Part shown: in pieces, positions 40,216 to 49,675 of the stretch | How positions within the stretch are numbered: position 1 is the stretch's first letter | Layout: every line of letters starts with the position of its first letter | Source: Rubrolithibacter danxiaensis | Lineage (GTDB): Bacteria > Bacteroidota > Bacteroidia > Sphingobacteriales > Sphingobacteriaceae | NCBI RefSeq assembly: GCF_047272945.1 | Contig: NZ_JBKOPS010000004.1 | Location: 248,001 to 312,000, forward strand | Length of the DNA: 64,000 nucleotides | Reading direction: 5' to 3' | Translations under genes and position numbers: made by a program | Notes under the pieces: model-generated | What the model was told of the DNA's origin: nothing | Seen by the model: only the letters and a program-made list of their open reading frames with translations | The model's database searches: none

Positions 40216-41550
40216 ATGAAGCTTTGGCAAAAAGATAAACAGGTAGAGGCATCCGTAGAAAAATTCACGGTCGGCAAAGATCGCGAACTCGACGAACAAA
40301 TGGCTGCATTTGACGTCTTAGGATCTTTGGCTCACACCCGGATGCTTGAAACCATTAACCTTTTAAGCAAAGAAGACCTGGAAGCAGTTCAAAAGGAACT
40401 TAAAAATATTTATAGAGAAATTGTTGAAGGAAAATTTTCCATTCAGGAAGGAGTAGAAGATGTACACTCGCAGGTAGAACTTTTACTCACCGAACGAATC
40501 GGCGACGCAGGAAAGAAAATACATAGCGGCCGCTCCAGAAATGACCAGGTTCTTGTTGACTTAAAATTATTTTTCCGGAGCCAGATCCAGCTTATTGTCG
40601 AGAATACAACCGAACTGTTCCGGCAACTTATAAAATTAAGCGAAGAGCACAAGGACAAATTACTCCCCGGATATACCCACCTGCAAATTGCGATGCCTTC
40701 ATCTTTCGGTTTATGGTTCGGCGCTTATGCCGAAAGCCTGGCTGACGATTTAGAATTGATGCTTGCCGCCTGGAAGATCACCAATAAAAATCCCTTAGGT
40801 TCTGCTGCCGGATATGGTTCTTCCTTCCCCTTAAACCGCACGTTAACCACCCGACTATTGGGTTTTGAAAGTTTAAACTACAATGTAGTTTATGCGCAGA
40901 TGGGCCGTGGAAAAACCGAGCGTATTGTTGCCCAGGCGATGTCGTCAATAGGAGCTACACTGGCTAAATTTGCTATGGATATTTGCCTGTTCATTAATCA
41001 GAATTTCGGCTTTATTAGCTTTCCGGATGAACTGACAACAGGTTCAAGCATCATGCCTCACAAAAAAAACCCGGATGTTTTTGAGCTAATCCGCTCGCGG
41101 TGCAATAAAATCCAGGCGCTTCCAAATGAAATTGCCATGATGACCGCCAACCTTCCTTCAGGTTATCATCGCGATCTTCAGTTATTGAAAGAAAACCTGT
41201 TTCCCTCATTCATATCTTTGAACGAGTGTTTGCAGATGAGCACTTATATGCTGAAACACATCCGGGTAAAAGATGATATTTTAAAAGACAAAAAGTACGC
41301 TTACCTGTTCAGTGTTGAAGTAGTAAATAATGAAGTTTTAAAAGGAGTACCGTTCAGAGAGGCTTACAAGCAGGTAGGAATGGACATCGAACGGGGTAAT
41401 TTCACCGCTCCCGAAACAGTTAATCATACACATGAAGGAAGCATCGGGAATCTTTGCAATGAGCAGATTACCCAGGCTTTCCAGTCAGTATTATCTGATT
41501 TTAACTTTGAAAAAGTGGAGGAAGCTTTAGCATCTTTGCTTAAGCAATAA
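40216..41550 (+). CDS. argH: Argininosuccinate lyase
   Basis: Last step of arginine synthesis, releasing fumarate. 444 residues. Motifs: HSGRSRNDQVLVDLKLFFR, GYTHLQIAMPSSFGLW, and the superfamily signature TGSSIMPHKKNPDVFELIR. It starts just after the right arm of element 3. Confidence 0.95.
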   Translation: MKLWQKDKQVEASVEKFTVGKDRELDEQMAAFDVLGSLAHTRMLETINLLSKEDLEAVQKELKNIYREIVEGKFSIQEGVEDVHSQVELLLTERIGDAGKKIHSGRSRNDQVLVDLKLFFRSQIQLIVENTTELFRQLIKLSEEHKDKLLPGYTHLQIAMPSSFGLWFGAYAESLADDLELMLAAWKITNKNPLGSAAGYGSSFPLNRTLTTRLLGFESLNYNVVYAQMGRGKTERIVAQAMSSIGATLAKFAMDICLFINQNFGFISFPDELTTGSSIMPHKKNPDVFELIRSRCNKIQALPNEIAMMTANLPSGYHRDLQLLKENLFPSFISLNECLQMSTYMLKHIRVKDDILKDKKYAYLFSVEVVNNEVLKGVPFREAYKQVGMDIERGNFTAPETVNHTHEGSIGNLCNEQITQAFQSVLSDFNFEKVEEALASLLKQ

Positions 41551-41564
41551 ATATTTTTTAAGCT

Positions 41565-42131
41565 GTGGCAAAAGTAGAACCAAAACTTATCGGTGAAGCC
41601 TTGTATTGGTCATATGCGAACTTAGGTATGGCTCATAAAGCTGTGAGTGATAATGCAGAGAAGTATACTCAACTTCATTATATTATTAGAAATAAGCTGT
41701 ATCATGGATTATTAAAAGGCAATATGGATATACGTTCCTTATTTCATGAGGAAAAATCAAAACTGCACGCAGATAAATGTTGTGTGTATTGTGGAAACAT
41801 TGAAAAACTTACCATTGATCATATTATACCACAAAATATGGGAGGCCAAGATAGCGGTGACAACTTAGTTTTAGCTTGCAGAAAATGTAACTCTTCAAAA
41901 GGCGATTTGGATTTACTTGAATGGTTTTTCAGAAAAGACAGCTTTCCCCCTTTACTCAGAAACTACCTAAAATTAGTAATCATTTACTGTAGAGAGAATG
42001 ATCTGATGGGTTATGATTTAGAAACGTCCTGCGAATTAAATCTTCCGTTTTCTATCGTACATTTACCATTTAGTTATCCAAAGCCCAATTTACTAACCAA
42101 GAGAATAACAATTAAGCAGATAGAAGCATAA
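41565..42131 (+). CDS. HNH endonuclease-domain protein
   Basis: 188 residues, GTG start at 41565, 14 bp after argH and 2 bp before the aminotransferase gene. The HNH/zinc finger is complete: CCVYCGN, LTIDHIIPQNMGGQDSGDN and LACRKCNSSKGDLDLLEW (CxxC...DH...N...CxxC). An N-terminal domain of about 60 residues and a C-terminal region are not recognised. It could be a free-standing nuclease gene that has entered the operon, or a host repair/restriction-like gene. No intein or intron is seen around it. Confidence 0.82.
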   Translation: MAKVEPKLIGEALYWSYANLGMAHKAVSDNAEKYTQLHYIIRNKLYHGLLKGNMDIRSLFHEEKSKLHADKCCVYCGNIEKLTIDHIIPQNMGGQDSGDNLVLACRKCNSSKGDLDLLEWFFRKDSFPPLLRNYLKLVIIYCRENDLMGYDLETSCELNLPFSIVHLPFSYPKPNLLTKRITIKQIEA

Positions 42132-42133
42132 TA

Positions 42134-43390
42134 ATGAGTACATCCATATTAGCACAAAATCTTAAAGGATCTGAAATAATCAAAATAGCTGGCGAAATCA
42201 ACGAACTGAAACGTCAGGGCCAACAGATCGCGAACCTCACCATTGGTGATTTTGATTCAGGGATATTTCCTATTCCGGAGGCCTTAACAGCTGAAATAAA
42301 AGCTGCTTACGATGCGCATCAAACCAATTATCCACCAGCCGATGGAATTCTGGATTTAAGAGAAAGTGTCAGCGCTTTTATGAAAGAGCGTCACAACCTG
42401 AATTTGACAACCAACGAGATTTTAATATCCAGCGGCTCGCGGCCGATTATTTACGCTACATACCTTGCTTTGGTCGACCCGGGCGATAAGGTTGTATTTC
42501 CGGCTCCTTCCTGGAACAACAATCATTACTGCGATTTGACGGGCGCAAACGGAGTTGCTGTTCCAACTAAAGCAGAGAACAATTTTATGCCGTCAGCTGA
42601 TGACCTTCGTCCACATCTTAAAGGAGCAACTTTGATTGCCTTATGTTCGCCGTTAAATCCAACCGGAACCATGTTTTCGAAAAAGGACCTGGAAGAGATT
42701 TGTGATCTGGTTATTGAAGAGAACAAAAGCCGTAAAGCCGGCGAGAAACCTTTGTATATTCTATACGATCAGATATACGCCATGTTAACTTTTGGCTCGC
42801 ATACGCACTTTGATCCGGTTTCACTTCGACCCGAATTGAAAGAGTATGTTGTTTATATTGACGGCGCTTCCAAATGCTTTGCAGCAACAGGAGTACGTGT
42901 GGGTTGGGGTTTCGGACCTGAAAAGGTAATTAATGCCATGCGTTCTATCGTTGGCCATATGGGTGCATGGGCTCCGAAAGCAGAGCAGGTTGCCATGGCA
43001 AAATATCTTAAGAATAACCCGGAAGTAAATTCGTTCCTGAACAGCTTTAAGGAAAGAATCCAGAAGAGCTTAAATGCGCTGTATGCCGGGTTTCAGTCGC
43101 TGAAATCAGAAGGATTTAATGTAGATGCCATTGAACCGATGGGAGCGATCTACCTGACATTAAAGATTGATGTAGCCGGTAAAACCACCCCCGACGGACA
43201 AACTTTAAAAGACAGCGCTGATATTAACTTTTACTTAATTAAGAACGCAAAGGCTGCTTTCGTACCTTTTTCCGCATTTGAAACAGGACACGAAGTAAGC
43301 TGGTTCAGAGCTTCGGTAGGAGCCTGTTCTTTAGAAGATATTGAAAAGATGATTCCAAGAATCAAGGAAGCTTTGGCAGGACTGAAGTAA
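42134..43390 (+). CDS. Pyridoxal-phosphate aminotransferase, class I/II
   Basis: 418 residues, aspartate aminotransferase fold: LTIGDFDSGIFPIPEALT, TNYPPADGILDLRES, LCSPLNPTGTMFSKKDLEEI, DQIYAMLTFG and the PLP lysine in YIDGASKCFAATGVRVGWGF. The substrate is not defined; aspartate or a similar acid is likely. It ends the arginine gene string. Confidence 0.88.
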   Translation: MSTSILAQNLKGSEIIKIAGEINELKRQGQQIANLTIGDFDSGIFPIPEALTAEIKAAYDAHQTNYPPADGILDLRESVSAFMKERHNLNLTTNEILISSGSRPIIYATYLALVDPGDKVVFPAPSWNNNHYCDLTGANGVAVPTKAENNFMPSADDLRPHLKGATLIALCSPLNPTGTMFSKKDLEEICDLVIEENKSRKAGEKPLYILYDQIYAMLTFGSHTHFDPVSLRPELKEYVVYIDGASKCFAATGVRVGWGFGPEKVINAMRSIVGHMGAWAPKAEQVAMAKYLKNNPEVNSFLNSFKERIQKSLNALYAGFQSLKSEGFNVDAIEPMGAIYLTLKIDVAGKTTPDGQTLKDSADINFYLIKNAKAAFVPFSAFETGHEVSWFRASVGACSLEDIEKMIPRIKEALAGLK

Positions 43391-43431
43391 TTACTAGCTT
43401 CTCCTGATTATTTTTAAATTTATATTAATTA

Positions 43432-43716
43432 ATGGGAAAGCTTCTGATTCTTGCAAAATACATCTTCCTGATATACGGGTCTGATATTTATGAAATAAGA
43501 AAACATATACATGTTACCTATTCTTATCGGGGATTTAAAAGATCTTGTAAGTTTTGGCTGGAGCCCTTAATTGAATTAGATAAGAATAAAAAAGGCGATT
43601 TTTCAGATAAAGAATTACTGGAAATCGAAAATTTAATAATGGAGCATAAAGAACTTTTGTTGAAACAATTGGAACTGTTTTATAGTAATCAATCAGTAAA
43701 GGCAATCCGGAAATGA
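43432..43716 (+). CDS. DUF4160-like protein
   Basis: 94 residues. The order IYEIRKHIHVTYSYRGFKRS, then CKFWLEPLIELDKNKKGDFS and ELLEIENLIMEHKELLLK resembles DUF4160 (HxHV start, GFS-kELkeIe end). It overlaps the next gene by 4 bp (ATGA). DUF4160/DUF2442 pairs are widespread, often near mobile DNA, and look like toxin-antitoxin modules, but activity is not established. Confidence 0.65.
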   Translation: MGKLLILAKYIFLIYGSDIYEIRKHIHVTYSYRGFKRSCKFWLEPLIELDKNKKGDFSDKELLEIENLIMEHKELLLKQLELFYSNQSVKAIRK

Positions 43717-43946
43717 GAACAGCATTAAAAGCGGTAGAGATAAAAGATGTTCAGTTTATAGGAAGCAGTGCCATGTTGCTGGCACTATCTAATGACCGCA
43801 CTTTTATTATTCCTTTAGAGAAATTTGAAGATATAGCCGGTTTAACTCCAGAGGAACAGAAGAACTTTGAAATTATCGATGGTGATAATCTGACTTTCCT
43901 TGCTATTGATGAAATTTATAATCTTCATCAGCTTATCGGTATTTAG
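43713..43946 (+). CDS. DUF2442-like protein
   Basis: 77 residues: FIGSSAMLLALSNDRTFIIP then LEKFEDIAGLTPEEQKNFEI, matching the DUF2442 pattern. It forms a two-gene unit with the DUF4160-like gene and ends 18 bp from the convergent gene at 43965. Confidence 0.7.
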   Translation: MRTALKAVEIKDVQFIGSSAMLLALSNDRTFIIPLEKFEDIAGLTPEEQKNFEIIDGDNLTFLAIDEIYNLHQLIGI

Positions 43947-43964
43947 TTTTTAGCGAATCTTTCC

Positions 43965-44681
43965 CTACGCCGCCGTAGAAATATGCTTCACCAAACTTCT
44001 CTTGGCCAACGGCAGTAAAGTCTGCTCCAGTGGAAATCTTATATCACTTTCCACATGATAAACAGCCGGATTAGGAAGTTCCCTGCGGGTATGAATCAGT
44101 TCTTTTCGGATAGCTTCAGGAGTATAGATAAAATTACGTTCGAAGTTGCTAACAAAGTGGGTGTTAATGCCGCGGTATTTTTCGTCCTTATTTTCAAATA
44201 TGGTTACCTGATATTGATAAACATTGGTCCCGCGTTCATCACCGTTTCTTAATAAAAGATATCCATGATACGGATAAAGCGGAACTACTCCAATGGCTTC
44301 AATTCTCAAACGGCTTTCAACAAAATCATAGATCTCTTTTCCTTCCTGCAGCGCCGGATCCATCTTATTTAGCGAATAAGAAATAATATGTTCTATCTCC
44401 TGCATCAGCACATCATCCTCAATCATTTTCTGGTAAGTAAGCTTAACAGCTTCAATATCTGCATGTGTTAAACGCTCTGGAAATGTTTTTTGAATTCCTG
44501 ATTTGTTTTCTTTAAACTTCAGCAGATTGTTATAATGAAAAATCAGGTCGTTCAGATCGGGATAGAGCTTGTGCTTATGAAAGTGTGCGTTTATCTGCTG
44601 AAGGTAATCCAGTAAAATGTACTTTTTATGTTCGAAATCAACAGATCCCTCAATAAACCAGTTTACACTTAATGACTTCAT
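43965..44681 (-). CDS. Conserved Bacteroidota protein of unknown function
   Basis: 238 residues, no signal peptide or membrane helix, mixed helical and beta segments, with HKKYILLDYLQQINAHFHKHKLYP near the N terminus and VESDIRFPLEQTLLPLAKRS near the C terminus. I recognise it only as a protein commonly seen in this phylum. Divergent from the RsmI-like gene. Confidence 0.75.
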   Translation of the reverse strand: MKSLSVNWFIEGSVDFEHKKYILLDYLQQINAHFHKHKLYPDLNDLIFHYNNLLKFKENKSGIQKTFPERLTHADIEAVKLTYQKMIEDDVLMQEIEHIISYSLNKMDPALQEGKEIYDFVESRLRIEAIGVVPLYPYHGYLLLRNGDERGTNVYQYQVTIFENKDEKYRGINTHFVSNFERNFIYTPEAIRKELIHTRRELPNPAVYHVESDIRFPLEQTLLPLAKRSLVKHISTAA

Positions 44682-44735
44682 AAATCCTCCTTTTGAGAAT
44701 ACAATAAATAAAGAAAAAAGATCAAATTTGCAACA

Positions 44736-45443
44736 ATGGCTTTTGGATCCTTGTTTTTAATTCCAGTTCCTCTTGCTGAAGGGACTTCTGCACAAACTAT
44801 TCCTGCTTACAATACAGAAGTAGTAAACAGCATAAAAACATACATCGTAGAAAATGAAAAAACAGCCCGGCGCTGGCTAAAAGAGATGGGATTGCAAACT
44901 CCACAGAACGAGCTTACAATTTTACCGTACGGCAAACATTCAGACAAAACGGATCTTTCTGCTTATCTGAAAGCTCTTTTATCAGGTGAAAATGTGGGGC
45001 TAATGAGCGAAGCCGGTTGTCCGGGAGTTGCAGATCCGGGTTCGGAAATTGTAGCCTTAGCACACGAGCATGGAATAAAAGTACAGCCTCTTATCGGACC
45101 AAGTTCCATTCTGCTGGCCTTAATGGCTTCGGGATTTAACGGACAAAGTTTTACTTTTCATGGCTACTTGCCTATTGATAAATCGCAACGGACAAAACGT
45201 TTGAAAGAACTCGAAAATTTATCTGAAAGATTTAATCAAACTCAGATTTTCATTGAAACTCCTTTTCGCAACAACCAACTCCTGGAAGAAATAGTACGTT
45301 CATGCCAGTCAAAAACTCATTTGTGCGTTGCTTGCAATATTACAGCTAAAGAGGAACAAATAAAGACCCATACCATTGAACAATGGCGAAAAATAAAAGT
45401 TGATCTTCATAAGAAGCCCACGATTTTCCTTCTCTGTAAATGA
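44736..45443 (+). CDS. RsmI-like SAM-dependent methyltransferase
   Basis: 235 residues of the tetrapyrrole methylase superfamily: GENVGLMSEAGCPGVADPGS, GIKVQPLIGPSSILLALMAS, SGFNGQSFTFHGYLPIDKSQ and IFIETPFRNNQLLEEIV. These match the 16S rRNA 2'-O-methyltransferase (RsmI) group, though it is shorter than E. coli RsmI. It overlaps the next gene by 4 bp. Confidence 0.85.
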   Translation: MAFGSLFLIPVPLAEGTSAQTIPAYNTEVVNSIKTYIVENEKTARRWLKEMGLQTPQNELTILPYGKHSDKTDLSAYLKALLSGENVGLMSEAGCPGVADPGSEIVALAHEHGIKVQPLIGPSSILLALMASGFNGQSFTFHGYLPIDKSQRTKRLKELENLSERFNQTQIFIETPFRNNQLLEEIVRSCQSKTHLCVACNITAKEEQIKTHTIEQWRKIKVDLHKKPTIFLLCK

Positions 45444-47020
45444 AGTTTCCGGTTACAGCAAGCGTACTAATAGCAGGAGCTGGCCCTTCTGGCTTAATGA
45501 TGGCAGCTCAGTTATTGCGCTATGGTATTCAACCTGTAATTATTGATTCAAAAACTGCACCTAGTCAGCATTCAAAAGCATTGGCGATCCAGGCGAGATC
45601 TATGGAGATTTTCAGCCAGATGGGAATTGCTGAGAGCTTTATGAGCGAAGGAAACACGGCTAAGAATTTTGTTTTACAGGAGGGTGAAGACGAAATAGCA
45701 AGGATAGATCTTTCAACCATAGGTGCAGGAAAAACTCCCTTTCCGTTTGTTCTCATTCTGGAGCAGAATAAAACTGAACGTATTTTGCTTGATTACCTCA
45801 CTAAAAATGCCTGCCCGGTTTTCTGGAACTGCTCATTAACTACAATTGATCAGCATGCAGAAGAAACCATTGTTACTGTTAATTGCAATGGTAAAAACCA
45901 AACAATAAGCTGTGATTGGATGATAGCAGCCGACGGAGCACACAGCACAGTCCGAAAGAAATTAACCATTCCTTTTACCGGAGGAACTTACGAACAAAAA
46001 TTTTTCCTGGCAGATTTAGTTATACAGCAAAGATTAAACAGCAATGCCATCCGGTTATTCCTAAAAGAAGAAGGTTTTACCGGTTTATTCCCTTTGCAAA
46101 ATAATACGGTTCGTTTTATCGGAGTGCTCCCTAAAACTTTGAGAGAGCGAGAGAATTTACGTTTTGAAGATATTAAACCTTATCTCACGTACTCTCTTGA
46201 TTTTCCTTTGGAGGAGGATAAATGCAGTTGGTTTGCTACGTATCAGCTTCATCATCGGATGGCTGCACAGTTTAAAATGCAACGTTGTTTTTTAATTGGT
46301 GATGCAGCCCATATTCATTCCCCTGCAGGTGGGCAAGGAATGAATACAGGTTTGCAGGATGCATATAATCTTGCGTGGAAGATTGCCGGTGTTATAAATA
46401 AAGAATTTGATCCGGCTATCTTAAATACTTATGCTGAAGAACGAATTCCGGTAGCCCGAAAGCTATTAAAAACAACCGACCGGCTATTTTCTCTTGCAGT
46501 AGCACAAAGCTGGTTTATGAAAATTGCAAGAAGATTTATCCTTCCGTTATTGGTAAAACGAATATGGAAAGGAGAACGAATTACTGAAAGAATATTTTCA
46601 CTAATATCCCAAACTGGTATTAGCTATCGCGACAGCAAACTCTCCGTTCATCATAGTTTGGCTACAGGATATCAGGCAGGAGACCGGCTACCCTATATTA
46701 AATTTTACGACGAAAAATTAAAAGAGGAAACAGATTTACATGCTTGGTGCAATAAGACCGGTTTTACATTGATAGTAATCGGCAAACTATCTGAAAGAGA
46801 TATTTTAGCTTTGGCGAAATGGATTAAACAAAGCTATGTTTTCACATTAAATTTTTATTATTTACCCTATTCAAAAAGAAATCAGTCAGTATTTGATTCT
46901 TTTGAAATAAGAAAAAACGGGAAAAAAGCAATTATAGTCCGCCCCGATCTGCATATAGGTTATATGAACGATATTGTAGATATTGAACTGATTGACGGGT
47001 ATTTTAAGGAGATTCTTTGA
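45440..47020 (+). CDS. FAD-dependent aromatic-ring monooxygenase
   Basis: 526 residues of the UbiH/PheA/TetX type. FAD motifs: SVLIAGAGPSGLMMAAQLLR, WMIAADGAHSTVRKKLTIP (DG fingerprint) and FLIGDAAHIHSPAGGQGMNT. A C-terminal thioredoxin-like region follows. The substrate is unknown; it could be a phenolic compound or an antibiotic. It overlaps the methylase gene by 4 bp. Confidence 0.88.
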   Translation: MKFPVTASVLIAGAGPSGLMMAAQLLRYGIQPVIIDSKTAPSQHSKALAIQARSMEIFSQMGIAESFMSEGNTAKNFVLQEGEDEIARIDLSTIGAGKTPFPFVLILEQNKTERILLDYLTKNACPVFWNCSLTTIDQHAEETIVTVNCNGKNQTISCDWMIAADGAHSTVRKKLTIPFTGGTYEQKFFLADLVIQQRLNSNAIRLFLKEEGFTGLFPLQNNTVRFIGVLPKTLRERENLRFEDIKPYLTYSLDFPLEEDKCSWFATYQLHHRMAAQFKMQRCFLIGDAAHIHSPAGGQGMNTGLQDAYNLAWKIAGVINKEFDPAILNTYAEERIPVARKLLKTTDRLFSLAVAQSWFMKIARRFILPLLVKRIWKGERITERIFSLISQTGISYRDSKLSVHHSLATGYQAGDRLPYIKFYDEKLKEETDLHAWCNKTGFTLIVIGKLSERDILALAKWIKQSYVFTLNFYYLPYSKRNQSVFDSFEIRKNGKKAIIVRPDLHIGYMNDIVDIELIDGYFKEIL

Positions 47021-47054
47021 AGCAAGTACTCTATAGTAATTACCAGATTTGCTT

Positions 47055-47441
47055 TTAATTTAATTTATATGGGGCAATCAGGTGAAATTCCGGAATATGA
47101 ACTTTAAATGCTTCGTCATCAACCAAACGCTTCATCGTGTAAGTGCCTTTCATGCTGCCTATATCCGTTTTCAAATTGCAGCCTGAAACATATTCATGGC
47201 TATTGCCCGGTTCTATAACCGGCTGCTGTCCTACCACTCCTTCTCCTTCCACTTCGCGATGAGATCCGTTTGAATCAAAAATCTGCCAATAGCGTGTTAA
47301 TAACTGTACACTGTAATCTGTCAGGTTTTCAATGCTTATTTTGTATGCGAACATGAAATGCTCGTTGGCAGGATTAGAATATTCAGGCTGATAAATAGTT
47401 TCGACAGAAACTTTAACTCCCTCTGTAATTTGTGTTATCAT
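47055..47441 (-). CDS. apaG: ApaG family protein
   Basis: 128 residues from the ATG at 47441 (MITQITEGVKVSVETIYQ), with FAYKISIENLTDYSVQLLTR, YWQIFDSNGSHREVEGEGVV and TDIGSMKGTYTM. The family has an FN3-like fold and is linked with cobalt/magnesium resistance, of uncertain mechanism. An open extension to 47489 is ignored. Confidence 0.9.
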   Translation of the reverse strand: MITQITEGVKVSVETIYQPEYSNPANEHFMFAYKISIENLTDYSVQLLTRYWQIFDSNGSHREVEGEGVVGQQPVIEPGNSHEYVSGCNLKTDIGSMKGTYTMKRLVDDEAFKVHIPEFHLIAPYKLN

Positions 47442-47485
47442 TGCCGTTCTTAATCTACGTAAATATAAATTCCTAATCCCAAAAA

Positions 47486-48478
47486 TCAAACCAAAACATT
47501 CTCAAAGTTCTCTTTGATTTCCTCTAGAACTTCCCTTATTGCATCGAGATTTTCCAGCGATACCAGTTTCATCCGGTAATCCTTAAAATTTGGAATCCCT
47601 TTAAAATAATTCGAATAATGCCTGCGCATCTCAAACACGCCGGTTTTAGCCCCCTTCCATTCAATCGATTTAAGCAAATGGGTTAAACAAACCTCTACAC
47701 GTTCATTAATGGTTGGCCCGTTTAAAATTTCACCTGTTTTGAAAAAATGTTTTATTTCCCTGAAAATCCACGGATAGCCAATAGCAGCCCGGCCGATCAT
47801 AATTCCGTCCACTTCATATTCCATCCGCCAATTGGCAGCTTTTTCTACACTATCCACATCACCATTCCCAAAAATGGGGATTTTAATCCTCGGGTTCCTT
47901 TTTATCTGCCTTATAAGCGTCCAGTCGGCCTGTCCCTTATACATTTGTGCCCGAGTGCGTCCATGGATGGTGAGTGCCTTTATGCCTACATCCTGTAACC
48001 TTTCGGCAACTTCGTACACGTTTTTTGTAGTATCATCCCAGCCCAGTCGTGTTTTTACAGTTACCGGTAAATGCGTGGCTTCTACAACGGCTTTTGTCAT
48101 TGCCACCATTTTATCTATATCCTGCAGCAAGCTTGCACCAGCGCCACGGCAGGCTACATTTTTCACCGGGCAACCGTAGTTAATATCTATCAGATCAGGA
48201 TTTACTCTTGAAGCTATCTCAGTAGCTTCCTTCATAGAGTCAATATTACTTCCAAATATCTGGATACCTATCGGACGCTCGTATTCGAAAATGTCAAGCT
48301 TCTGTACACTTTTGGCAGCATCACGAATTAATCCTTCAGATGAGATGAACTCCGTGTACATCATATCCACGCCGTTTTGTTTGCAAACAAAACGAAAAGG
48401 CGGATCGCTGACGTCTTCCATCGGAGCAAGTAAGAGTGGAAAATCCCCTAAATCTATATTTCCTATGCGAATACCCAT
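47486..48478 (-). CDS. tRNA-dihydrouridine synthase, DusB type
   Basis: 330 residues from ATG 48478 (MGIRIGNIDLGDFPLLLAPM). FMN and catalytic regions: VSDPPFRFVCKQNGVDMMYT, INYGCPVKNVACRGAGASLL (active-site Cys) and KTRLGWDDTTKN, then HGRTRAQMYKGQADW and GNGDV. Reduces uridine in the tRNA D-loop. Divergent from the CPBP gene, with which it shares a short control region. Confidence 0.92.
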   Translation of the reverse strand: MGIRIGNIDLGDFPLLLAPMEDVSDPPFRFVCKQNGVDMMYTEFISSEGLIRDAAKSVQKLDIFEYERPIGIQIFGSNIDSMKEATEIASRVNPDLIDINYGCPVKNVACRGAGASLLQDIDKMVAMTKAVVEATHLPVTVKTRLGWDDTTKNVYEVAERLQDVGIKALTIHGRTRAQMYKGQADWTLIRQIKRNPRIKIPIFGNGDVDSVEKAANWRMEYEVDGIMIGRAAIGYPWIFREIKHFFKTGEILNGPTINERVEVCLTHLLKSIEWKGAKTGVFEMRRHYSNYFKGIPNFKDYRMKLVSLENLDAIREVLEEIKENFENVLV

Positions 48479-48495
48479 TTCTAACTCAACAAAAC

Positions 48496-48503
48496 TATCT
48501 TTG
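48496..48503 (+). promoter_or_regulatory. -7 box of the CPBP-cdsA-TonB operon
   Basis: TATCTTTG is an exact TAnnTTTG match 35 bp before the CPBP ATG; no strong -33 element. Confidence 0.55.
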
Positions 48504-48538
48504 CATAATTGCGGAGTAACAAAATTACAAATAAAATT

Positions 48539-49468
48539 ATGCCCGGCCACATTTCAAATGAAAGACAACCGATAGTTTCGCTGATTTACCTTCTTTTACT
48601 GGTGCTGGCCGGAATAATTATCTCATCGCTGATTGCGGTTATTTCCGGGATTCTTATTTTTTTAGGACCACAGGGCCTGATGCAACTGATTTCCGGCCTG
48701 GATCTTGAAAACATTAATTTCCTGAAATATGTACAAATAATTTCTGCTGTAGGTACTTTTATTATCCCTGCGTTAATTTTTGGACGTTTAGAAAATACCG
48801 ATCCGCTAACTTATTTTGGTTTCCGCAAGCAGATTAAACCTCTCCTGTTTATTCTGGCTGTTGCGGTAATGATAGCTAGCACACCCTTTCTGGAAGGAGT
48901 TATCCTCTTAAATAAAGAAATGCACCTTCCGGAAGCCTTTCAAACGGTTGAAAGGTGGATGAAGCAAAAAGAGGATGATCTTGCCAAATTAACTATGCAA
49001 CTGCTTTCGATGAAAACGGCAGCAGAATTTGCAATTAATCTGTTCATGATCGCCATAATTCCGGCTATAGGAGAAGAATTATTTTTTCGCGGCTGTTTGC
49101 AAAAGGTTTTTATCCGGATATTTAAAAATTATCATACCGCCATCTGGATTACAGCAATTGTTTTCAGTGCCATTCATTTGCAGTTTTATGGTTTCTTCCC
49201 CCGAATGCTGCTTGGAGCCTTGTTCGGTTACCTGTATGTATGGACAGGCAATATCGGGATTCCGATCCTGGCTCATTTTATAAATAACGCATCTGCCGTA
49301 ATTTCTGCCTATTTTTACCAGCAAAAGGGTTTATCTTTAGATAAAATCAATGAGGAAACTTATAACGGAAATCTTTTAATCTACATGGCCAGCTTCGTGT
49401 TAACTGCCGTCCTATTATTCCTGGTTTATAAAATAGCGCAACCCAAAATAAAAGAAAGCCCCTTATAG
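48539..49468 (+). CDS. CPBP-family intramembrane metalloprotease
   Basis: 309 residues from the ATG at 48539. About eight hydrophobic segments. CPBP (Abi) motifs: IPAIGEELFFRGCLQKV (EExxxR) and SAIHLQFYGFFPRMLLGALFG, then AHFINNASAVISAYF (HxxxN). The family contains Rce1-like CAAX proteases and bacteriocin-protection proteins; the role here is unknown. It starts an operon with DUF2007, cdsA and the TonB-like gene. Confidence 0.9.
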   Translation: MPGHISNERQPIVSLIYLLLLVLAGIIISSLIAVISGILIFLGPQGLMQLISGLDLENINFLKYVQIISAVGTFIIPALIFGRLENTDPLTYFGFRKQIKPLLFILAVAVMIASTPFLEGVILLNKEMHLPEAFQTVERWMKQKEDDLAKLTMQLLSMKTAAEFAINLFMIAIIPAIGEELFFRGCLQKVFIRIFKNYHTAIWITAIVFSAIHLQFYGFFPRMLLGALFGYLYVWTGNIGIPILAHFINNASAVISAYFYQQKGLSLDKINEETYNGNLLIYMASFVLTAVLLFLVYKIAQPKIKESPL

Positions 49469-49469
49469 T

Positions 49470-49673
49470 ATGGAGAACGATTGGGTTAAAATCTATTCCT
49501 CTAATGACTTCTTTAAATCTGAATTAGTACGGCAGGTACTTGTAGATAACCAGATAGAAGCGGTTTTAGTAAACAAACAGGGCTTTCCTTATAATATAGG
49601 CGATGTAGAAGTTTACATTCATCATACTGATTTTAATAAGGCAATCGAAATAATTATCCGGAACGAACTATAG
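49470..49673 (+). CDS. DUF2007-type small protein
   Basis: 67 residues: WVKIYSSNDFFKSELVRQVL then VLVNKQGFPYNIGDVEVYIH, matching the DUF2007 alpha/beta fold. One bp after the CPBP stop and 2 bp before cdsA, so co-transcribed. Function not established. Confidence 0.82.
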   Translation: MENDWVKIYSSNDFFKSELVRQVLVDNQIEAVLVNKQGFPYNIGDVEVYIHHTDFNKAIEIIIRNEL

Positions 49674-49675
49674 AC

